64,000 nucleotides of DNA, from NCBI GenBank assembly GCA_014650415.1, contig BMUX01000001.1, positions 124,001 through 188,000 on the forward strand, written 5' to 3'. Both the position numbers and the translations under genes were made by a program. This document shows positions 52,198 to 60,870 of this stretch, in pieces. The notes under the pieces are model-generated. The model saw only the letters and a list, made by a program, of their open reading frames with translations. It did not search any database and had not been told where the DNA came from. The first letter of the stretch is position 1; the number at the start of each line of letters is the position of its first letter. This stretch comes from Streptomyces spiroverticillatus. Lineage in GTDB: Bacteria > Actinomycetota > Actinomycetes > Streptomycetales > Streptomycetaceae.

Positions 52198-54276
52198 CTG
52201 ACTACGTTCCGTGACCTCGGCATTCTCTCCGAGACGGCCGAAGCCCTTGAGGCAGTCGGCATCACGTCCCCCTTCCCCATCCAGGAGATGACGCTCCCCG
52301 TCGCGCTCTCGGGCAGCGACGTCATCGGCCAGGCCAAGACCGGTACGGGCAAGACCCTCGGTTTCGGTCTGCCGCTCCTGGAGCGCGTCACCGTCCCCGC
52401 GGACGTCGAGGCGGGCCGGGCCAAGCCCGAGCAGCTCACCGACGCCCCGCAGGCGCTCGTCGTCGTACCCACCCGTGAGCTGTGCCAGCAGGTCACCAAC
52501 GACCTGCTGACCGCCGGCAAGGCGCGCAACGTGCGGGTCCTCGCGATCTACGGCGGCCGTGCGTACGAGCCGCAGGTCGAGGCCCTCAAGAAGGGCGTCG
52601 ACATCATCGTCGGCACCCCGGGCCGTCTGCTGGACCTCGCCGGTCAGCGCAAGCTCGACCTGTCCCACATCCGCGCCCTGGTCCTCGACGAGGCCGACGA
52701 GATGCTGGACCTCGGCTTCCTGCCGGACGTCGAGCGCATCATGAACATGCTCCCGGCCAAGCGCCAGACCATGCTCTTCTCCGCGACGATGCCCGGCGCC
52801 GTCATCGGCCTGGCCCGTCGCTACATGTCGCAGCCCACGCACATCCGCGCCACCGCGCCGGACGACGAGGGCGCGACCGTCGCGAACATCGCGCAGCACG
52901 TCTTCCGCGCCCACAACATGGACAAGCCGGAGCTCGTCTCCCGCATCCTCCAGGCCGACGGCCGCGGCCTCGCGATGATCTTCTGCCGTACCAAGCGCAC
53001 CGCCGCCGACATCGCCGAGCAGCTGGAGAAGCGCGGTTTCGCGTCCGGCGCCGTGCACGGCGACCTCGGCCAGGGCGCCCGCGAGCAGGCCCTGCGCGCC
53101 TTCCGCAACGGCAAGGTCGACGTGCTGGTCTGCACCGACGTCGCCGCCCGCGGCATCGACGTCGAGGGCGTGACGCACGTCATCAACTACCAGACGCCCG
53201 AGGACGAGAAGACCTACCTGCACCGCGTGGGCCGCACCGGCCGCGCGGGCGCCAAGGGCATCGCCGTCACGCTGGTCGACTGGGACGACATCCCGCGCTG
53301 GAAGCTCATCAACAAGGCGCTGGACCTGCCCTTCGACGAGCCGGAGGAGACGTACTCGACCTCCCCGCACCTGTACGAGATCCTCTCCATCCCCGCGGGC
53401 ACGAAGGGCATACTGCCCCGGGCCGAGCGGACCCGTGCGGGTCTGCGCGCGGAAGAGGTCGAGGACCTGGGCGAGACGGGCGGCCGCGGCCGCAAGTCGG
53501 CTCCCGCCGCCGCCGTGGTCGAGGAGCGCCCGGCGCGCACCCGTACGCCGCGTCAGCGTCGCCGTACGCGTGGTGGCTCGGAGACGGTCGCGGCTCCCGT
53601 GACTCCGGAGACCCCTGCCGCCGAGGCCCCTGCCGCTGTCGAGGCCCCGGACGCGTCGGAGCCGCGCACGCCGCGTCGCCGCCGTCGGACGACGCGGACC
53701 ACCGCGGTGGCCGAGGCCCCGGTGGCACCGGTGACTCCCGTCGCCGAGGCCGTCGAGGAGGCCCCGAAGGCGCCCCGTACCCGTACGCGCACCCGGAAGA
53801 CCGCCGAGCCGGTCGAGACCGCCCAGGCCGCCGTCGCCACGGTGACCGAGGCCCCGGTCGAGGAGGCCGCGCCGGCCAAGAAGACCGTCCGGAAGCGGAC
53901 CGTGAAGGTCACCGCCCCGGCGCCGGACGCCGAGGAGCTCCCGGCGAAGCGGCCCACCCGTGCGCGGGCCCCCCGGGCCAAGGCGGCGCCGGTCGTCGAG
54001 GCGACCCAGGTGGTGGAGGCTCCGGTACGTCCGAGGCTGAAGCGCCCGGTGCGTGCGCGGGTCTCGGCGGAGCCGGAGGTCGACTTCCAGATGGCCCCGA
54101 TGCCGGAGCCGGAGCCGACGCAGCCCCGCCGCCGTACGTCGACGCGCGCTGCGTCCGCGAAGCCGAGGACGCAGAAGGCGGAGCAGCCGAAGGCGACCGA
54201 GCCGGCCGCGGAGGGCGAGGCCAAGCCGCGCCGCCGCCGCACGACCCGCAAGCCGGCGGCCCAGCAGGAGAGCTGA
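52198..54276 (+). CDS. DEAD-box RNA helicase with long basic Ala/Pro/Arg-rich tail
   Basis: This 692-residue protein has the full DEAD-box set: Q motif (FRDLGI...PFPIQEMTLP), Walker A QAKTGTGKT, PTRELCQQ, DEAD in LVLDEADEMLDLGF, SAT in LFSATMPG, and the C-terminal HRVGRTGRAG. It unwinds structured RNA, in relatives during cold adaptation and RNA turnover. The tail (about 430-692) is Ala/Pro/Glu with many Arg clusters, for RNA binding. The start is unclear: homologues begin with MTTFRDLG, which here needs a CTG at 52198 with GAAGAGG upstream. The nearest in-frame ATG (52090) would add 36 residues with non-coding-like codon use. Confidence 0.9.
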   Translation: MTTFRDLGILSETAEALEAVGITSPFPIQEMTLPVALSGSDVIGQAKTGTGKTLGFGLPLLERVTVPADVEAGRAKPEQLTDAPQALVVVPTRELCQQVTNDLLTAGKARNVRVLAIYGGRAYEPQVEALKKGVDIIVGTPGRLLDLAGQRKLDLSHIRALVLDEADEMLDLGFLPDVERIMNMLPAKRQTMLFSATMPGAVIGLARRYMSQPTHIRATAPDDEGATVANIAQHVFRAHNMDKPELVSRILQADGRGLAMIFCRTKRTAADIAEQLEKRGFASGAVHGDLGQGAREQALRAFRNGKVDVLVCTDVAARGIDVEGVTHVINYQTPEDEKTYLHRVGRTGRAGAKGIAVTLVDWDDIPRWKLINKALDLPFDEPEETYSTSPHLYEILSIPAGTKGILPRAERTRAGLRAEEVEDLGETGGRGRKSAPAAAVVEERPARTRTPRQRRRTRGGSETVAAPVTPETPAAEAPAAVEAPDASEPRTPRRRRRTTRTTAVAEAPVAPVTPVAEAVEEAPKAPRTRTRTRKTAEPVETAQAAVATVTEAPVEEAAPAKKTVRKRTVKVTAPAPDAEELPAKRPTRARAPRAKAAPVVEATQVVEAPVRPRLKRPVRARVSAEPEVDFQMAPMPEPEPTQPRRRTSTRAASAKPRTQKAEQPKATEPAAEGEAKPRRRRTTRKPAAQQES

Positions 54277-54291
54277 TCCTGCCGCACGCAT

Positions 54292-54341
54292 GATGCCGAT
54301 GGCCCCGCCCCCTGTACGAAGGGGGCGGGGCCATCGGCATC
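54292..54341. terminator. Strong bidirectional terminator
   Basis: A 21-bp perfect stem (54292-54312 with 54321-54341) with an 8-base loop sits between the convergent helicase and hydrolase genes. It is the longest perfect hairpin noticed in the window. Confidence 0.9.
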
Positions 54342-54352
54342 TCAGGAGGGTC

Positions 54353-55237
54353 CTACCCGTGCCGGTCCCAGAAGGCCGCGAGGGCTTCCGCCGTTTCCCG
54401 GGGGCTGTCCGTGTTGGGCGAGTGGCCCGCGCCCTTGACGACGGTGCGGTGCGCCCCGAGCCGTACCGCCATGTCGTCCAGGAGCGGCACCGGCCAGGTG
54501 TCGTCCACCGTCCCGGAGATCACGTGCACCGGCAGCCCGGTGGCCAGGACCTCCGCGACCCGGTCCGGTTCGACCGTGAGGGCGCGGCCCGTCGCGATCA
54601 GCTGGGCGGGGCTGTGCAGCAGCCAGCGGTGCCGCAGGGCGGTCTCCAGGGCCGGGTCCTGCGCCTCCCGCGCGGCTTCCTTGGTCTCCTCCGGCGCGGG
54701 GGTCTCCATGGCCTGCATCGCGTCCCAGACCTCGCTCATGGTCATGAACCCGAGGGCCTGACCGAGCAGCGTGGCCTTCTCCTGCTGGACGGGGTCGATC
54801 TCGGCGGGCCCCGACGACATGAGGGTGAGGGTGCGGAAGGGGGCCGGGTCGAGGATCGCGGCGGCGCGGGCGATCTGGCCGCCGAGGGAGTGGCCGAGGA
54901 GGTGGAGCGGTCCCGGGCCGCCACCCACCTCCTGCGCCTGCGCGAGGACGTCGAGCGCCAACTCCCGCTGGGCGTAGGGGGATTGGTCGTCCTTCGGCCC
55001 CTGGGACTCGTACTGTCCGCGGCCGTCCACGGCGACGGCCCGGTATCCGGCGTCGGCGAGCGGGCGGAGGTTGGCGATGAAGTCCTCCTTGCTGCCGGTG
55101 AACCCGGGGAGGAGGAGGGCGGTGCCGCGCGGCGTTCCGGCGGGCCCCGCTTCGAGCGCGGCGAAGGTGCCGCGGCCCGTGCGGAGGGGGACGGCGCGGA
55201 CGCCGGGGGGCGGGGTGAAGGTGGGCGGCCTGCTCAT
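54353..55237 (-). CDS. Alpha/beta-fold hydrolase
   Basis: This 294-residue cytoplasmic alpha/beta hydrolase has oxyanion LPGFTGSKEDF, nucleophile elbow LGHSLGGQIARA, an acid region HVISGTVDDTWPV and the His in VKGAGHSPNTDSP. The substrate is unknown. Its ATG at 55237 has no Shine-Dalgarno sequence; TAACCT (55245-55250) ends exactly 7 bases upstream, consistent with a leaderless transcript. It is convergent with the DEAD-box helicase and lies downstream of the NYN-domain gene on the same strand, with about 90 bases between them. Confidence 0.9.
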   Translation of the reverse strand: MSRPPTFTPPPGVRAVPLRTGRGTFAALEAGPAGTPRGTALLLPGFTGSKEDFIANLRPLADAGYRAVAVDGRGQYESQGPKDDQSPYAQRELALDVLAQAQEVGGGPGPLHLLGHSLGGQIARAAAILDPAPFRTLTLMSSGPAEIDPVQQEKATLLGQALGFMTMSEVWDAMQAMETPAPEETKEAAREAQDPALETALRHRWLLHSPAQLIATGRALTVEPDRVAEVLATGLPVHVISGTVDDTWPVPLLDDMAVRLGAHRTVVKGAGHSPNTDSPRETAEALAAFWDRHG

Positions 55238-55325
55238 GCGGTCGAGGTTACCGGTGGGTTCGCGTCCGGAGGGGCCGCCTGACGTCCCTCCGACCCTGCC
55301 TCATGGCCCCACCTACTGGCCCCGC

Positions 55326-56288
55326 CTAGTACTGCGCCTGCAAGCGCTGCCAGAACCCGTCCCGCAGCGACCGCCGCAGGTCCGAGTGCCCCCGCAGCGA
55401 CCGCTGGAGCATCCGTTCCGCCTCGACCAGCAGCTCCTGGTCCACCGGCCCCGGGAGGTACGGCCGCCCCGGCAGCAGCTCCCCCAGCTCCTGCCGGCCG
55501 CGCTCGGCCAGCCACTTCGCGGCGATCTGCGCACCCAGGAAGCGGACCTCCTCGCGCTTGGGCGGCGGGCCGTTCTCCTGCTCGTACGTCGTCACCGGGC
55601 GGCGGGTGACGTACGGCTTGCAGAAGTCGAGGTCGAAGGTGCGCTGACTGTCGACCTCCCAGAGCAGCGGCTCCGCCTGGTTGCGGCCGTCACCGGCCTC
55701 GATGCCCCACAGGTGCACGCGCGCCCCGTACCCCTGTGCCGCCTCGACCGCCGAGACGAGGTCCTCGTCGCCGCCGACCAGGGCCGCGTCGCTGATCGCG
55801 CGGTGCCGGGCGAGGGATTCCAGATCCGTACGGATCAGGGAGTCGACGCCCTTCTGCTGGTTGTTGGCGTTGAGGTTGCCGAGGCGGACCTTGACATCGG
55901 GGAGTTCGGCGATGGACTGCTGCTCGGTGGTGTGGATGCGGCGCCGGGCGCCGTCGTACCAGTACACGCGCAGCAGTCGGCTGTCGGCGAAGATCGTGCG
56001 CGCCTTGTCGATGAAGGCCTCGATCAGGCCCTCGGCGTCCAGGTCGAAGGAGCGGCGGTCCTCGGTGCCGGTGACCAGCAGGCCCGCCGCCGCGTAGACG
56101 TAGCCCGCGTCCACGAAGATCGCGTGGGTGGAGGGCGTCTTGGAGACCTCGGCGAGCACGCGCGTGAGCAGCTCGTTGGTGCGGTCCAGGCGGGCGGAGA
56201 TCCTGGCGAGGTCGGTGGGGTCCGCGGGATACCCGGGATGAGCGGGATCGGTGAGGTCTGGGAAGCCCGAAGGCTGTGCGTCGTCCAT
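55326..56288 (-). CDS. NYN domain (LabA/DUF88-like) putative ribonuclease
   Basis: This 320-residue protein has a NYN/PIN-like nuclease domain with the expected acidic residues: FVDAGYVYAAAG near residue 58, KGVDSLIRTDL near 150 and ALVGGDEDLVSAVEAA near 168. These would bind Mg or Mn for RNA cleavage. The C-terminal third (about 225-320) is a helical extension of the type found in actinobacterial NYN proteins. Target RNA is unknown. The ATG at 56288 has GGGA six bases upstream; a longer in-frame extension lacks support. It is divergent from the 50-residue protein gene. Confidence 0.87.
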   Translation of the reverse strand: MDDAQPSGFPDLTDPAHPGYPADPTDLARISARLDRTNELLTRVLAEVSKTPSTHAIFVDAGYVYAAAGLLVTGTEDRRSFDLDAEGLIEAFIDKARTIFADSRLLRVYWYDGARRRIHTTEQQSIAELPDVKVRLGNLNANNQQKGVDSLIRTDLESLARHRAISDAALVGGDEDLVSAVEAAQGYGARVHLWGIEAGDGRNQAEPLLWEVDSQRTFDLDFCKPYVTRRPVTTYEQENGPPPKREEVRFLGAQIAAKWLAERGRQELGELLPGRPYLPGPVDQELLVEAERMLQRSLRGHSDLRRSLRDGFWQRLQAQY

Positions 56289-56512
56289 ACGGGTCCCATT
56301 GTCCGGGCCCTCGAGACCCCCGCACAACCGGTGTCCCCCGGCCCCCTCTACCAATGAGTAGTTAGCCTCACGAAAATTTTCCTTAGTGTAGGGAATCTTT
56401 CCGGGGGGAGGCTCGTTGTACCCCTTGGAACGCAACGGCAACCCCGCTCACGCGTGCCCCTTACATTCACCCCCAGTTCTCCAGCAGGAGGATCAGACGA
56501 AGGGAGAAGCGC

Positions 56513-56665
56513 ATGCGCTTCGAAATCATGCGCCTGGACGATGTGGACGGCACCGCCGTCGACAGCACCGTCGTGGACGCCGCCTCCGTCAACCGGATCG
56601 TGCAGCAGGCCGCCGCAATCGGCCAGCGCATCTACATCCGCCCGGCCGACTCCTCGGCCTCGTAA
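56513..56665 (+). CDS. 50-residue protein, function unknown
   Basis: A short frame starts at the ATG at 56513 with AAGGGAG six bases upstream and encodes 50 residues: start MRFEIMRLDDVDGT, middle VVDAASVNRIVQQAAAIGQR, end IYIRPADSSAS. The composition suggests a small folded beta-alpha-beta unit, with a central amphipathic helix. Third positions are nearly all G or C, which supports real coding. It is preceded by an AT-rich region (56353-56400) and followed after 40 bases by a 17-bp terminator, so it is a monocistronic unit. I do not recognise a named family. Confidence 0.8.
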   Translation: MRFEIMRLDDVDGTAVDSTVVDAASVNRIVQQAAAIGQRIYIRPADSSAS

Positions 56666-56705
56666 CGCGTAAGACGACACAAGACGACGTAGTGGTTTGA
56701 TGCGA

Positions 56706-56744
56706 GAAAGCGCCCCCGTGCATGACCTGCACGGGGGCGCTTTC
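56706..56744. terminator. Bidirectional terminator
   Basis: A 17-bp perfect stem (56706-56722 with 56728-56744) with a 5-base loop lies between the 50-residue protein gene and the convergent marC gene. Confidence 0.88.
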
Positions 56745-56778
56745 CGTATCCGTAGGTACGGATCGGCGGGTACGGACC

Positions 56779-57384
56779 TCAGCCCGCCTTGATCACCTCG
56801 GTGACGCCGTTGATGATCTGCTGCACCGCCAGGGCGGACAGCATCATGCCCGCGAGCCGCGTCACCAGCACCACACCGCCCTCCTTGATCACACGGATGA
56901 TCACCAGCGAGAAGCGCATCGCCAGCCACAGCACCACGTGCATCGCCACGATGGCCGTCCAGACGGAGATCTGACCGCTGACGGTGGGGTGGTTCTGCAC
57001 GGCGAGGATCACCGAGACGATCGCGCCGGGCCCGGCGAGCAGCGGCATGCCCAGCGGTACGAGGGCGATGTTGACGTCCTTGGTCTGCGTCGGCTCCTCG
57101 TTCTTGCCGGTGAGCAGGGAGAGCGCGATGAGCAGCAGGAGCAGACCGCCCGCGATGCGCAGCGCCGGCACGCTGATGTGCAGATAGTCGAGGACCTGCT
57201 GGCCGACGAGGCCGAAGACGGTGATCACGCCGAACGCGACGGCCACCGCCTGCCAGGCCATCTTGCGCTGCACCTTGGCGGGGCGGCCGGAGGTCAGCCC
57301 GAGGAAGATCGGGGTGATGCCCGGGGGGTCCATGATCACGAAGAGGGTGACGAAGAGCGAGCCGAAGACGGCGAAGTCGAACAC
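56779..57384 (-). CDS. MarC family integral membrane protein
   Basis: This 201-residue protein has six hydrophobic helices and the MarC family features MDPPGITPIFLGLT near the N-terminus and LGMPLLAGPGAIVSVIL in the centre. MarC proteins were once linked to antibiotic resistance but have no proven function; some related proteins export small amino acids. The GTG at 57384 has AAGG eight bases upstream. An in-frame upstream extension is Arg/Pro-rich and unlikely. It lies downstream of the PHP-domain gene on the same strand with a hairpin between them. Confidence 0.9.
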   Translation of the reverse strand: MFDFAVFGSLFVTLFVIMDPPGITPIFLGLTSGRPAKVQRKMAWQAVAVAFGVITVFGLVGQQVLDYLHISVPALRIAGGLLLLLIALSLLTGKNEEPTQTKDVNIALVPLGMPLLAGPGAIVSVILAVQNHPTVSGQISVWTAIVAMHVVLWLAMRFSLVIIRVIKEGGVVLVTRLAGMMLSALAVQQIINGVTEVIKAG

Positions 57385-57479
57385 AGGAGAGCCTTGCAGG
57401 TCAGGGCTGTGCCAGGCGGGTGCGGGCGCACGCGGGCACAGCTCCGTGCGGAACATGAGGGGGGTGAGGTGTTTGTCGT

Positions 57480-57504
57480 ACGACACCGGGGAGCCCGGTG
57501 TCGT
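57480..57504 (-). terminator. Hairpin between the PHP gene and marC
   Basis: An 11-bp perfect stem (57480-57490 with 57494-57504) closes a 3-base loop about 95 bases after the PHP-domain gene. It could end that transcript. Confidence 0.55.
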
Positions 57505-57597
57505 GAGGCGCGCTCGGGGCGAACGGGTGCCCCGGAACGTCACGGCACGCGAGAGGTGCCGGAACGCAAGCGGCGCGGATCGCGCGCCGGCCGCGCC

Positions 57598-58464
57598 TTA
57601 CGCGCGCGGGCGTCCGCCCGCGCCCGGCACCGGGAAGGCGCCGGTGGCACGGCGGGTGATCTCGCCGTAGACGTCGGGGTGGGTGGTGTAGTCCCCGAGC
57701 CGGACGGTCTTGCGGGAGCCGTGGTAGTCGCTGGAGCCGGTGACCAGGAGGTCGTGGTCGGCGGCGAACGCACGCAGGCGGGCCCGGTCGGACTCGTCGT
57801 GGTCCATGTGGTCGACCTCGATGCCGTCGAGACCGGCGGCGGCCAGCTCGGCGATCGCAGTCAGCGGCACCGTGTCGCCGCGCTTGGCGGCGCCGGGGTG
57901 CGCGAAGACGGTGACGCCGCCGGCCGCCTTGACCAGGCGGATGGCGGTGAAGGGGTCGAGCTCGTGCTTGTCGACGTACGCGCGGCCGTCGTTGGCCAGC
58001 CACTCGGAGGTGAAGGCGGCCGAGACGTCCTCGACGACACCCAGCTCGACGAGGGCTTCCGCGATGTGCGGGCGGCCCAGCGAGGCGTCACCGGCGATCC
58101 GGGCGACCTGCTCCCAGGTGATCGGCACGCCGAGGTCCTGGAGCTTGGCGACCATGCCCTGCGCGCGCGGCACCCGGTCGTCCCGGACCAGCTCGCGCTC
58201 GCGGGCGAACTCGGGCTCCTCGGGGTCGAAGAGGTAGGCCAGCATGTGCATGCCGGTGCCGTCGAGGCGGCAGGAGAGTTCGGCGCCGGTGACGAGGGTG
58301 AGGCCCTCGGGAAGCGCCGCAACGGCTTCGGCGTGGCCGCGTACCGAGTCGTGGTCCGTGAGGGCGACGACGTCGAGTCCGGCGGCCGCCGCGTTGCGGA
58401 CGAGTTCGGCGGGGGTGTCCGTGCCGTCGGATGCCGTGGAGTGGGTGTGCAGGTCGATACGCAC
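57598..58464 (-). CDS. PHP domain phosphoesterase (TrpH/RNase AM-like)
   Basis: This 288-residue protein is a PHP-domain phosphoesterase. Metal ligands are visible in RIDLHTHSTASDGTDTP, VALTDHDSVRG, GAELSC, GRPHIAEAL, TVFAHPG and GSSDYHG. Relatives (TrpH/YciV, RNase AM) act as 5'-3' exonucleases or nucleoside 3',5'-bisphosphate phosphatases. The GTG at 58464 has GGAG eight bases upstream. It is cytoplasmic. It is followed by a hairpin and marC. The DUF6758 gene lies 103 bases upstream on the same strand. Confidence 0.9.
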   Translation of the reverse strand: MRIDLHTHSTASDGTDTPAELVRNAAAAGLDVVALTDHDSVRGHAEAVAALPEGLTLVTGAELSCRLDGTGMHMLAYLFDPEEPEFARERELVRDDRVPRAQGMVAKLQDLGVPITWEQVARIAGDASLGRPHIAEALVELGVVEDVSAAFTSEWLANDGRAYVDKHELDPFTAIRLVKAAGGVTVFAHPGAAKRGDTVPLTAIAELAAAGLDGIEVDHMDHDESDRARLRAFAADHDLLVTGSSDYHGSRKTVRLGDYTTHPDVYGEITRRATGAFPVPGAGGRPRA

Positions 58465-58567
58465 GCGCTTGGCTCCAGGGGGCAGGACGGACAGAGGGGA
58501 CGTTCAAGGGTAACTGGGATTCGAACACCCCCAGGTCACTTCCCCAAAGCCCCCCAGGTCACTTCGG

Positions 58568-59212
58568 TCACCTCTGCAGCAAGAACCTCGGCGACAACGC
58601 CCCGCACGGCAGCAGCTCCACCTCTGCCCCCGCGTCCCGCAGATCGGTCAGCACCAGCTCGTCGTACATCAGGAGCCCCGACTGCTCCGGCCAGACGATC
58701 GCCCACAGCCACAGCCCCCGCGCCTCTCCCGCGAACACCGCGCGGTCCGTCGGCGTACCGGAGACGTGCCAGAGCGGGGTGGGGCGGCCGGCCGCGAGGA
58801 GCTTGGTCTGCGGGGGCTTCTCCATGGAGATGTGCGCGCCGGGGTCGGGGCCGTCGATGCCCGCGAACCTCGCGCCGAGCCCGACCCCCAACTCCTCGGC
58901 CACCAGCAGGAGTTCACCGAATCCGCCGAGCGGCCCCGGCCCCGAGCAGGCCATCGCCGTGGCCCGTCCGCCGCTGCGGTCGTCGCCCGCGTACGCGATG
59001 CCGCTGAACAGCCAGCCGACCGGCAGCGGCCACGGCATCCACACGGGCACTTGTGCACGGTTCACCGCGACCGAGAGCGCTTCGACGCTGGGCGGCAGCA
59101 CCGGCTGGAGCGGATGCACCGCCCCGTGGTCGCCGCACTGCCAGGTGTCGGCGAAGAGACCGGGCGCCCTGACCCGGCCTCCGCACTTCGGGCAACTGGG
59201 TTCGCCCCTCAT
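58568..59212 (-). CDS. DUF6758 family protein with N-terminal zinc ribbon
   Basis: This 214-residue protein begins with MRGEPSCPKCGGRVRAPG and a second Cys/His pair (TWQCGDHG), forming a likely zinc ribbon. It continues with a conserved globular part, including WMPWPLPVGWLFSGIAYAGDD and LWAIVWPEQSGLLMYDELVLTDLRD. It fits the streptomycete family DUF6758, of unknown function. I used the ATG at 59212; a TTG at 59221 lies only four bases after GGAGG and is a real alternative. It is divergent from the MFS transporter gene. Confidence 0.75.
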   Translation of the reverse strand: MRGEPSCPKCGGRVRAPGLFADTWQCGDHGAVHPLQPVLPPSVEALSVAVNRAQVPVWMPWPLPVGWLFSGIAYAGDDRSGGRATAMACSGPGPLGGFGELLLVAEELGVGLGARFAGIDGPDPGAHISMEKPPQTKLLAAGRPTPLWHVSGTPTDRAVFAGEARGLWLWAIVWPEQSGLLMYDELVLTDLRDAGAEVELLPCGALSPRFLLQR

Positions 59213-59322
59213 AGCGCCCAACAGTCCTCCCCGCTCGACGCCGCGTCAAGGACGATCACCCGTCCGGCGCGCGCCGTTTCCGACGCTGCGGGAACTCTCC
59301 CCCGCCCTCCCACCGGCCAAAA

Positions 59323-59384
59323 CTAGATGTAACTTGCATTCATTAGCCGCTCTAACTTATTGTTTGTATATCGCAACGATCTAG
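59323..59384 (+). promoter_or_regulatory. AT-rich promoter/operator region of the MFS transporter
   Basis: A 62-base AT-rich island (a rarity here) lies just before the MFS gene. It is bounded by inverted CTAGAT (59323-59328) and ATCTAG (59379-59384). Inside are TTGCAT (59334-59339), TAACTT (59353-59358) and a TATATC -10-like hexamer at 59367-59372, 18 bases after TTAGCC. Regulator binding is likely, but no regulator gene adjoins it. Confidence 0.5.
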
Positions 59385-59403
59385 CGGAGAGCGAGAAGAA
59401 GCC

Positions 59404-60651
59404 ATGCAGCACGGTGAGGGCAAGGGAGAAGATCCCTTCGACGAGGGCGCGGGCAGCATCCTCAAGCAGCCGAAGGCGGTGTGGGCGACAGCCGGAGCGT
59501 CCGTCGTCGCCTTCATGGGCATCGGGCTCGTGGACCCGATCCTGCCGTCCATAGCCAAGGGGCTCAGCGCCTCCCCCAGCCAGGTCTCGCTGCTCTTCAC
59601 CTCGTACTTCCTGATCACCGCCGTCGCGATGCTGGTCACCGGCTTCGTCTCCAGCCGGATCGGCGGCCGCAAGACCCTGCTCGCCGGACTCGCGCTGGTC
59701 ATCGTCTTCGCCGCGCTCTCCGGCACCTCGGGCTCGGTCGGCGAGCTGGTCGGCTTCCGGGCCGGCTGGGGCCTGGGCAACGCGCTCTTCGTCTCGACGT
59801 CGCTCGCCGTGATCGTCGGTGCCGCCGCCGGCGGCAGCGCGGCCGCCATCCTGCTGTACGAGTCGGCGCTCGGCCTCGGCATGGCCTGCGGCCCGCTGCT
59901 CGGCGCGGCCCTCGGCAACGCGAGCTGGCGCTACCCGTTCTTCGGCACCGCAGCCCTGATGGCCATCGGCTTCCTCTGCATCATCGCGTTCCTGAAGGAA
60001 CAGCCGAAGCCCGCCCGCAAGACGTCCTTGCTGGACCCGATCAAGGCCCTCGGCCACGGCGGACTGGCCTCGGTCGCCGCCTCCGCGTTCTTCTACAACT
60101 ACGCGTTCTTCACCATCCTGGCCTTCACCCCGTTCGTCCTGAACATGACGCCGTACAAGTCGGGCGCGGTCTTCTTCGCCTGGGGCCTGCTGCTCGCGGT
60201 CTTCTCGGTGCTGGTCGCCCCCCGCATGCAGAAGCGGTTCGGCTCGCTGAAGGTGCTGGGCGCCTCGCTGGTCCTGCTCGCCGTCGACCTGCTGGTCCTG
60301 GGCTTCGGCAACCACACCACCGCCATCGTCGGCACGATCGTCTCCGGTGCCTTCATCGGCGTGAACAACACCGTCTACACGGAGCTGGCGCTCGGCGTCT
60401 CAAACGCCCCCCGGCCGGTGGCCAGCGCCGGCTACAACTTCGTCCGCTGGTTCGCCGCCGCCGCTGCCCCCTTCCTCGCCCCGAAGATCGAGGAGTGGAG
60501 CAACATCCACATCCCGTTCGTCGTCGCCGCGATCACGGCGGTGCTCGGCGCGGGCGTCGTCCTGATCCGCCGCAAGGCCCTCACCCACGAGGCCGAGGAA
60601 CTCCAGCCGGTGCACGCCACCGAGGACAGCGTCACCGTCTTCGCCAACTGA
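59404..60651 (+). CDS. MFS efflux transporter
   Basis: This 415-residue protein is a 12-helix major facilitator with motif A-like GFVSSRIGGRKTLLAG between helices 2 and 3 and the drug/H+ antiporter feel of the ACDE-type multidrug group (GIGLVDPILPSIAKGL in helix 1, LYESALGLGMACGPLLG in helix 5, motif C region). Substrate is unknown. The ATG at 59404 follows GAGAGCGAGAAGAAG. Upstream is an AT-rich operator-like island. Downstream is a 14-bp hairpin with one mismatch. It is divergent from DUF6758. Confidence 0.9.
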   Translation: MQHGEGKGEDPFDEGAGSILKQPKAVWATAGASVVAFMGIGLVDPILPSIAKGLSASPSQVSLLFTSYFLITAVAMLVTGFVSSRIGGRKTLLAGLALVIVFAALSGTSGSVGELVGFRAGWGLGNALFVSTSLAVIVGAAAGGSAAAILLYESALGLGMACGPLLGAALGNASWRYPFFGTAALMAIGFLCIIAFLKEQPKPARKTSLLDPIKALGHGGLASVAASAFFYNYAFFTILAFTPFVLNMTPYKSGAVFFAWGLLLAVFSVLVAPRMQKRFGSLKVLGASLVLLAVDLLVLGFGNHTTAIVGTIVSGAFIGVNNTVYTELALGVSNAPRPVASAGYNFVRWFAAAAAPFLAPKIEEWSNIHIPFVVAAITAVLGAGVVLIRRKALTHEAEELQPVHATEDSVTVFAN

Positions 60652-60674
60652 CCGAGCAAGGCCCCCCTGAACCG

Positions 60675-60714
60675 CCCCGCCCCACGGCAGCCCCCTCCCG
60701 GCCGTGCGGCGGGG
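60675..60714 (+). terminator. Terminator after the MFS gene
   Basis: A 14-bp stem with one mismatch (60675-60688 with 60701-60714) closes a 12-base loop 23 bases past the stop codon. Confidence 0.65.
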
Positions 60715-60870
60715 CTTCCACGTGTCCGCTGCCGTACGCCGCCGGGCGCGGCCGGTGTTTCCCTCCGGCGTTGCCCGTTTCCCGTTCCGGGAGGCGACAG
60801 CGGGGGTCTGGCCCGCGGTGCCGGGCGCACCCCACCGTCGTAACGCACCACTCGTACGAAGGGGAAGCGC

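Noticed and set aside
56350..56400. Iron-box (DmdR/IdeR) site upstream of the 50-residue protein gene
   Set aside because: Only one half of the 19-base palindrome matches (GAGGCTAAC); the other half does not, so the match is about 12 of 19 positions.
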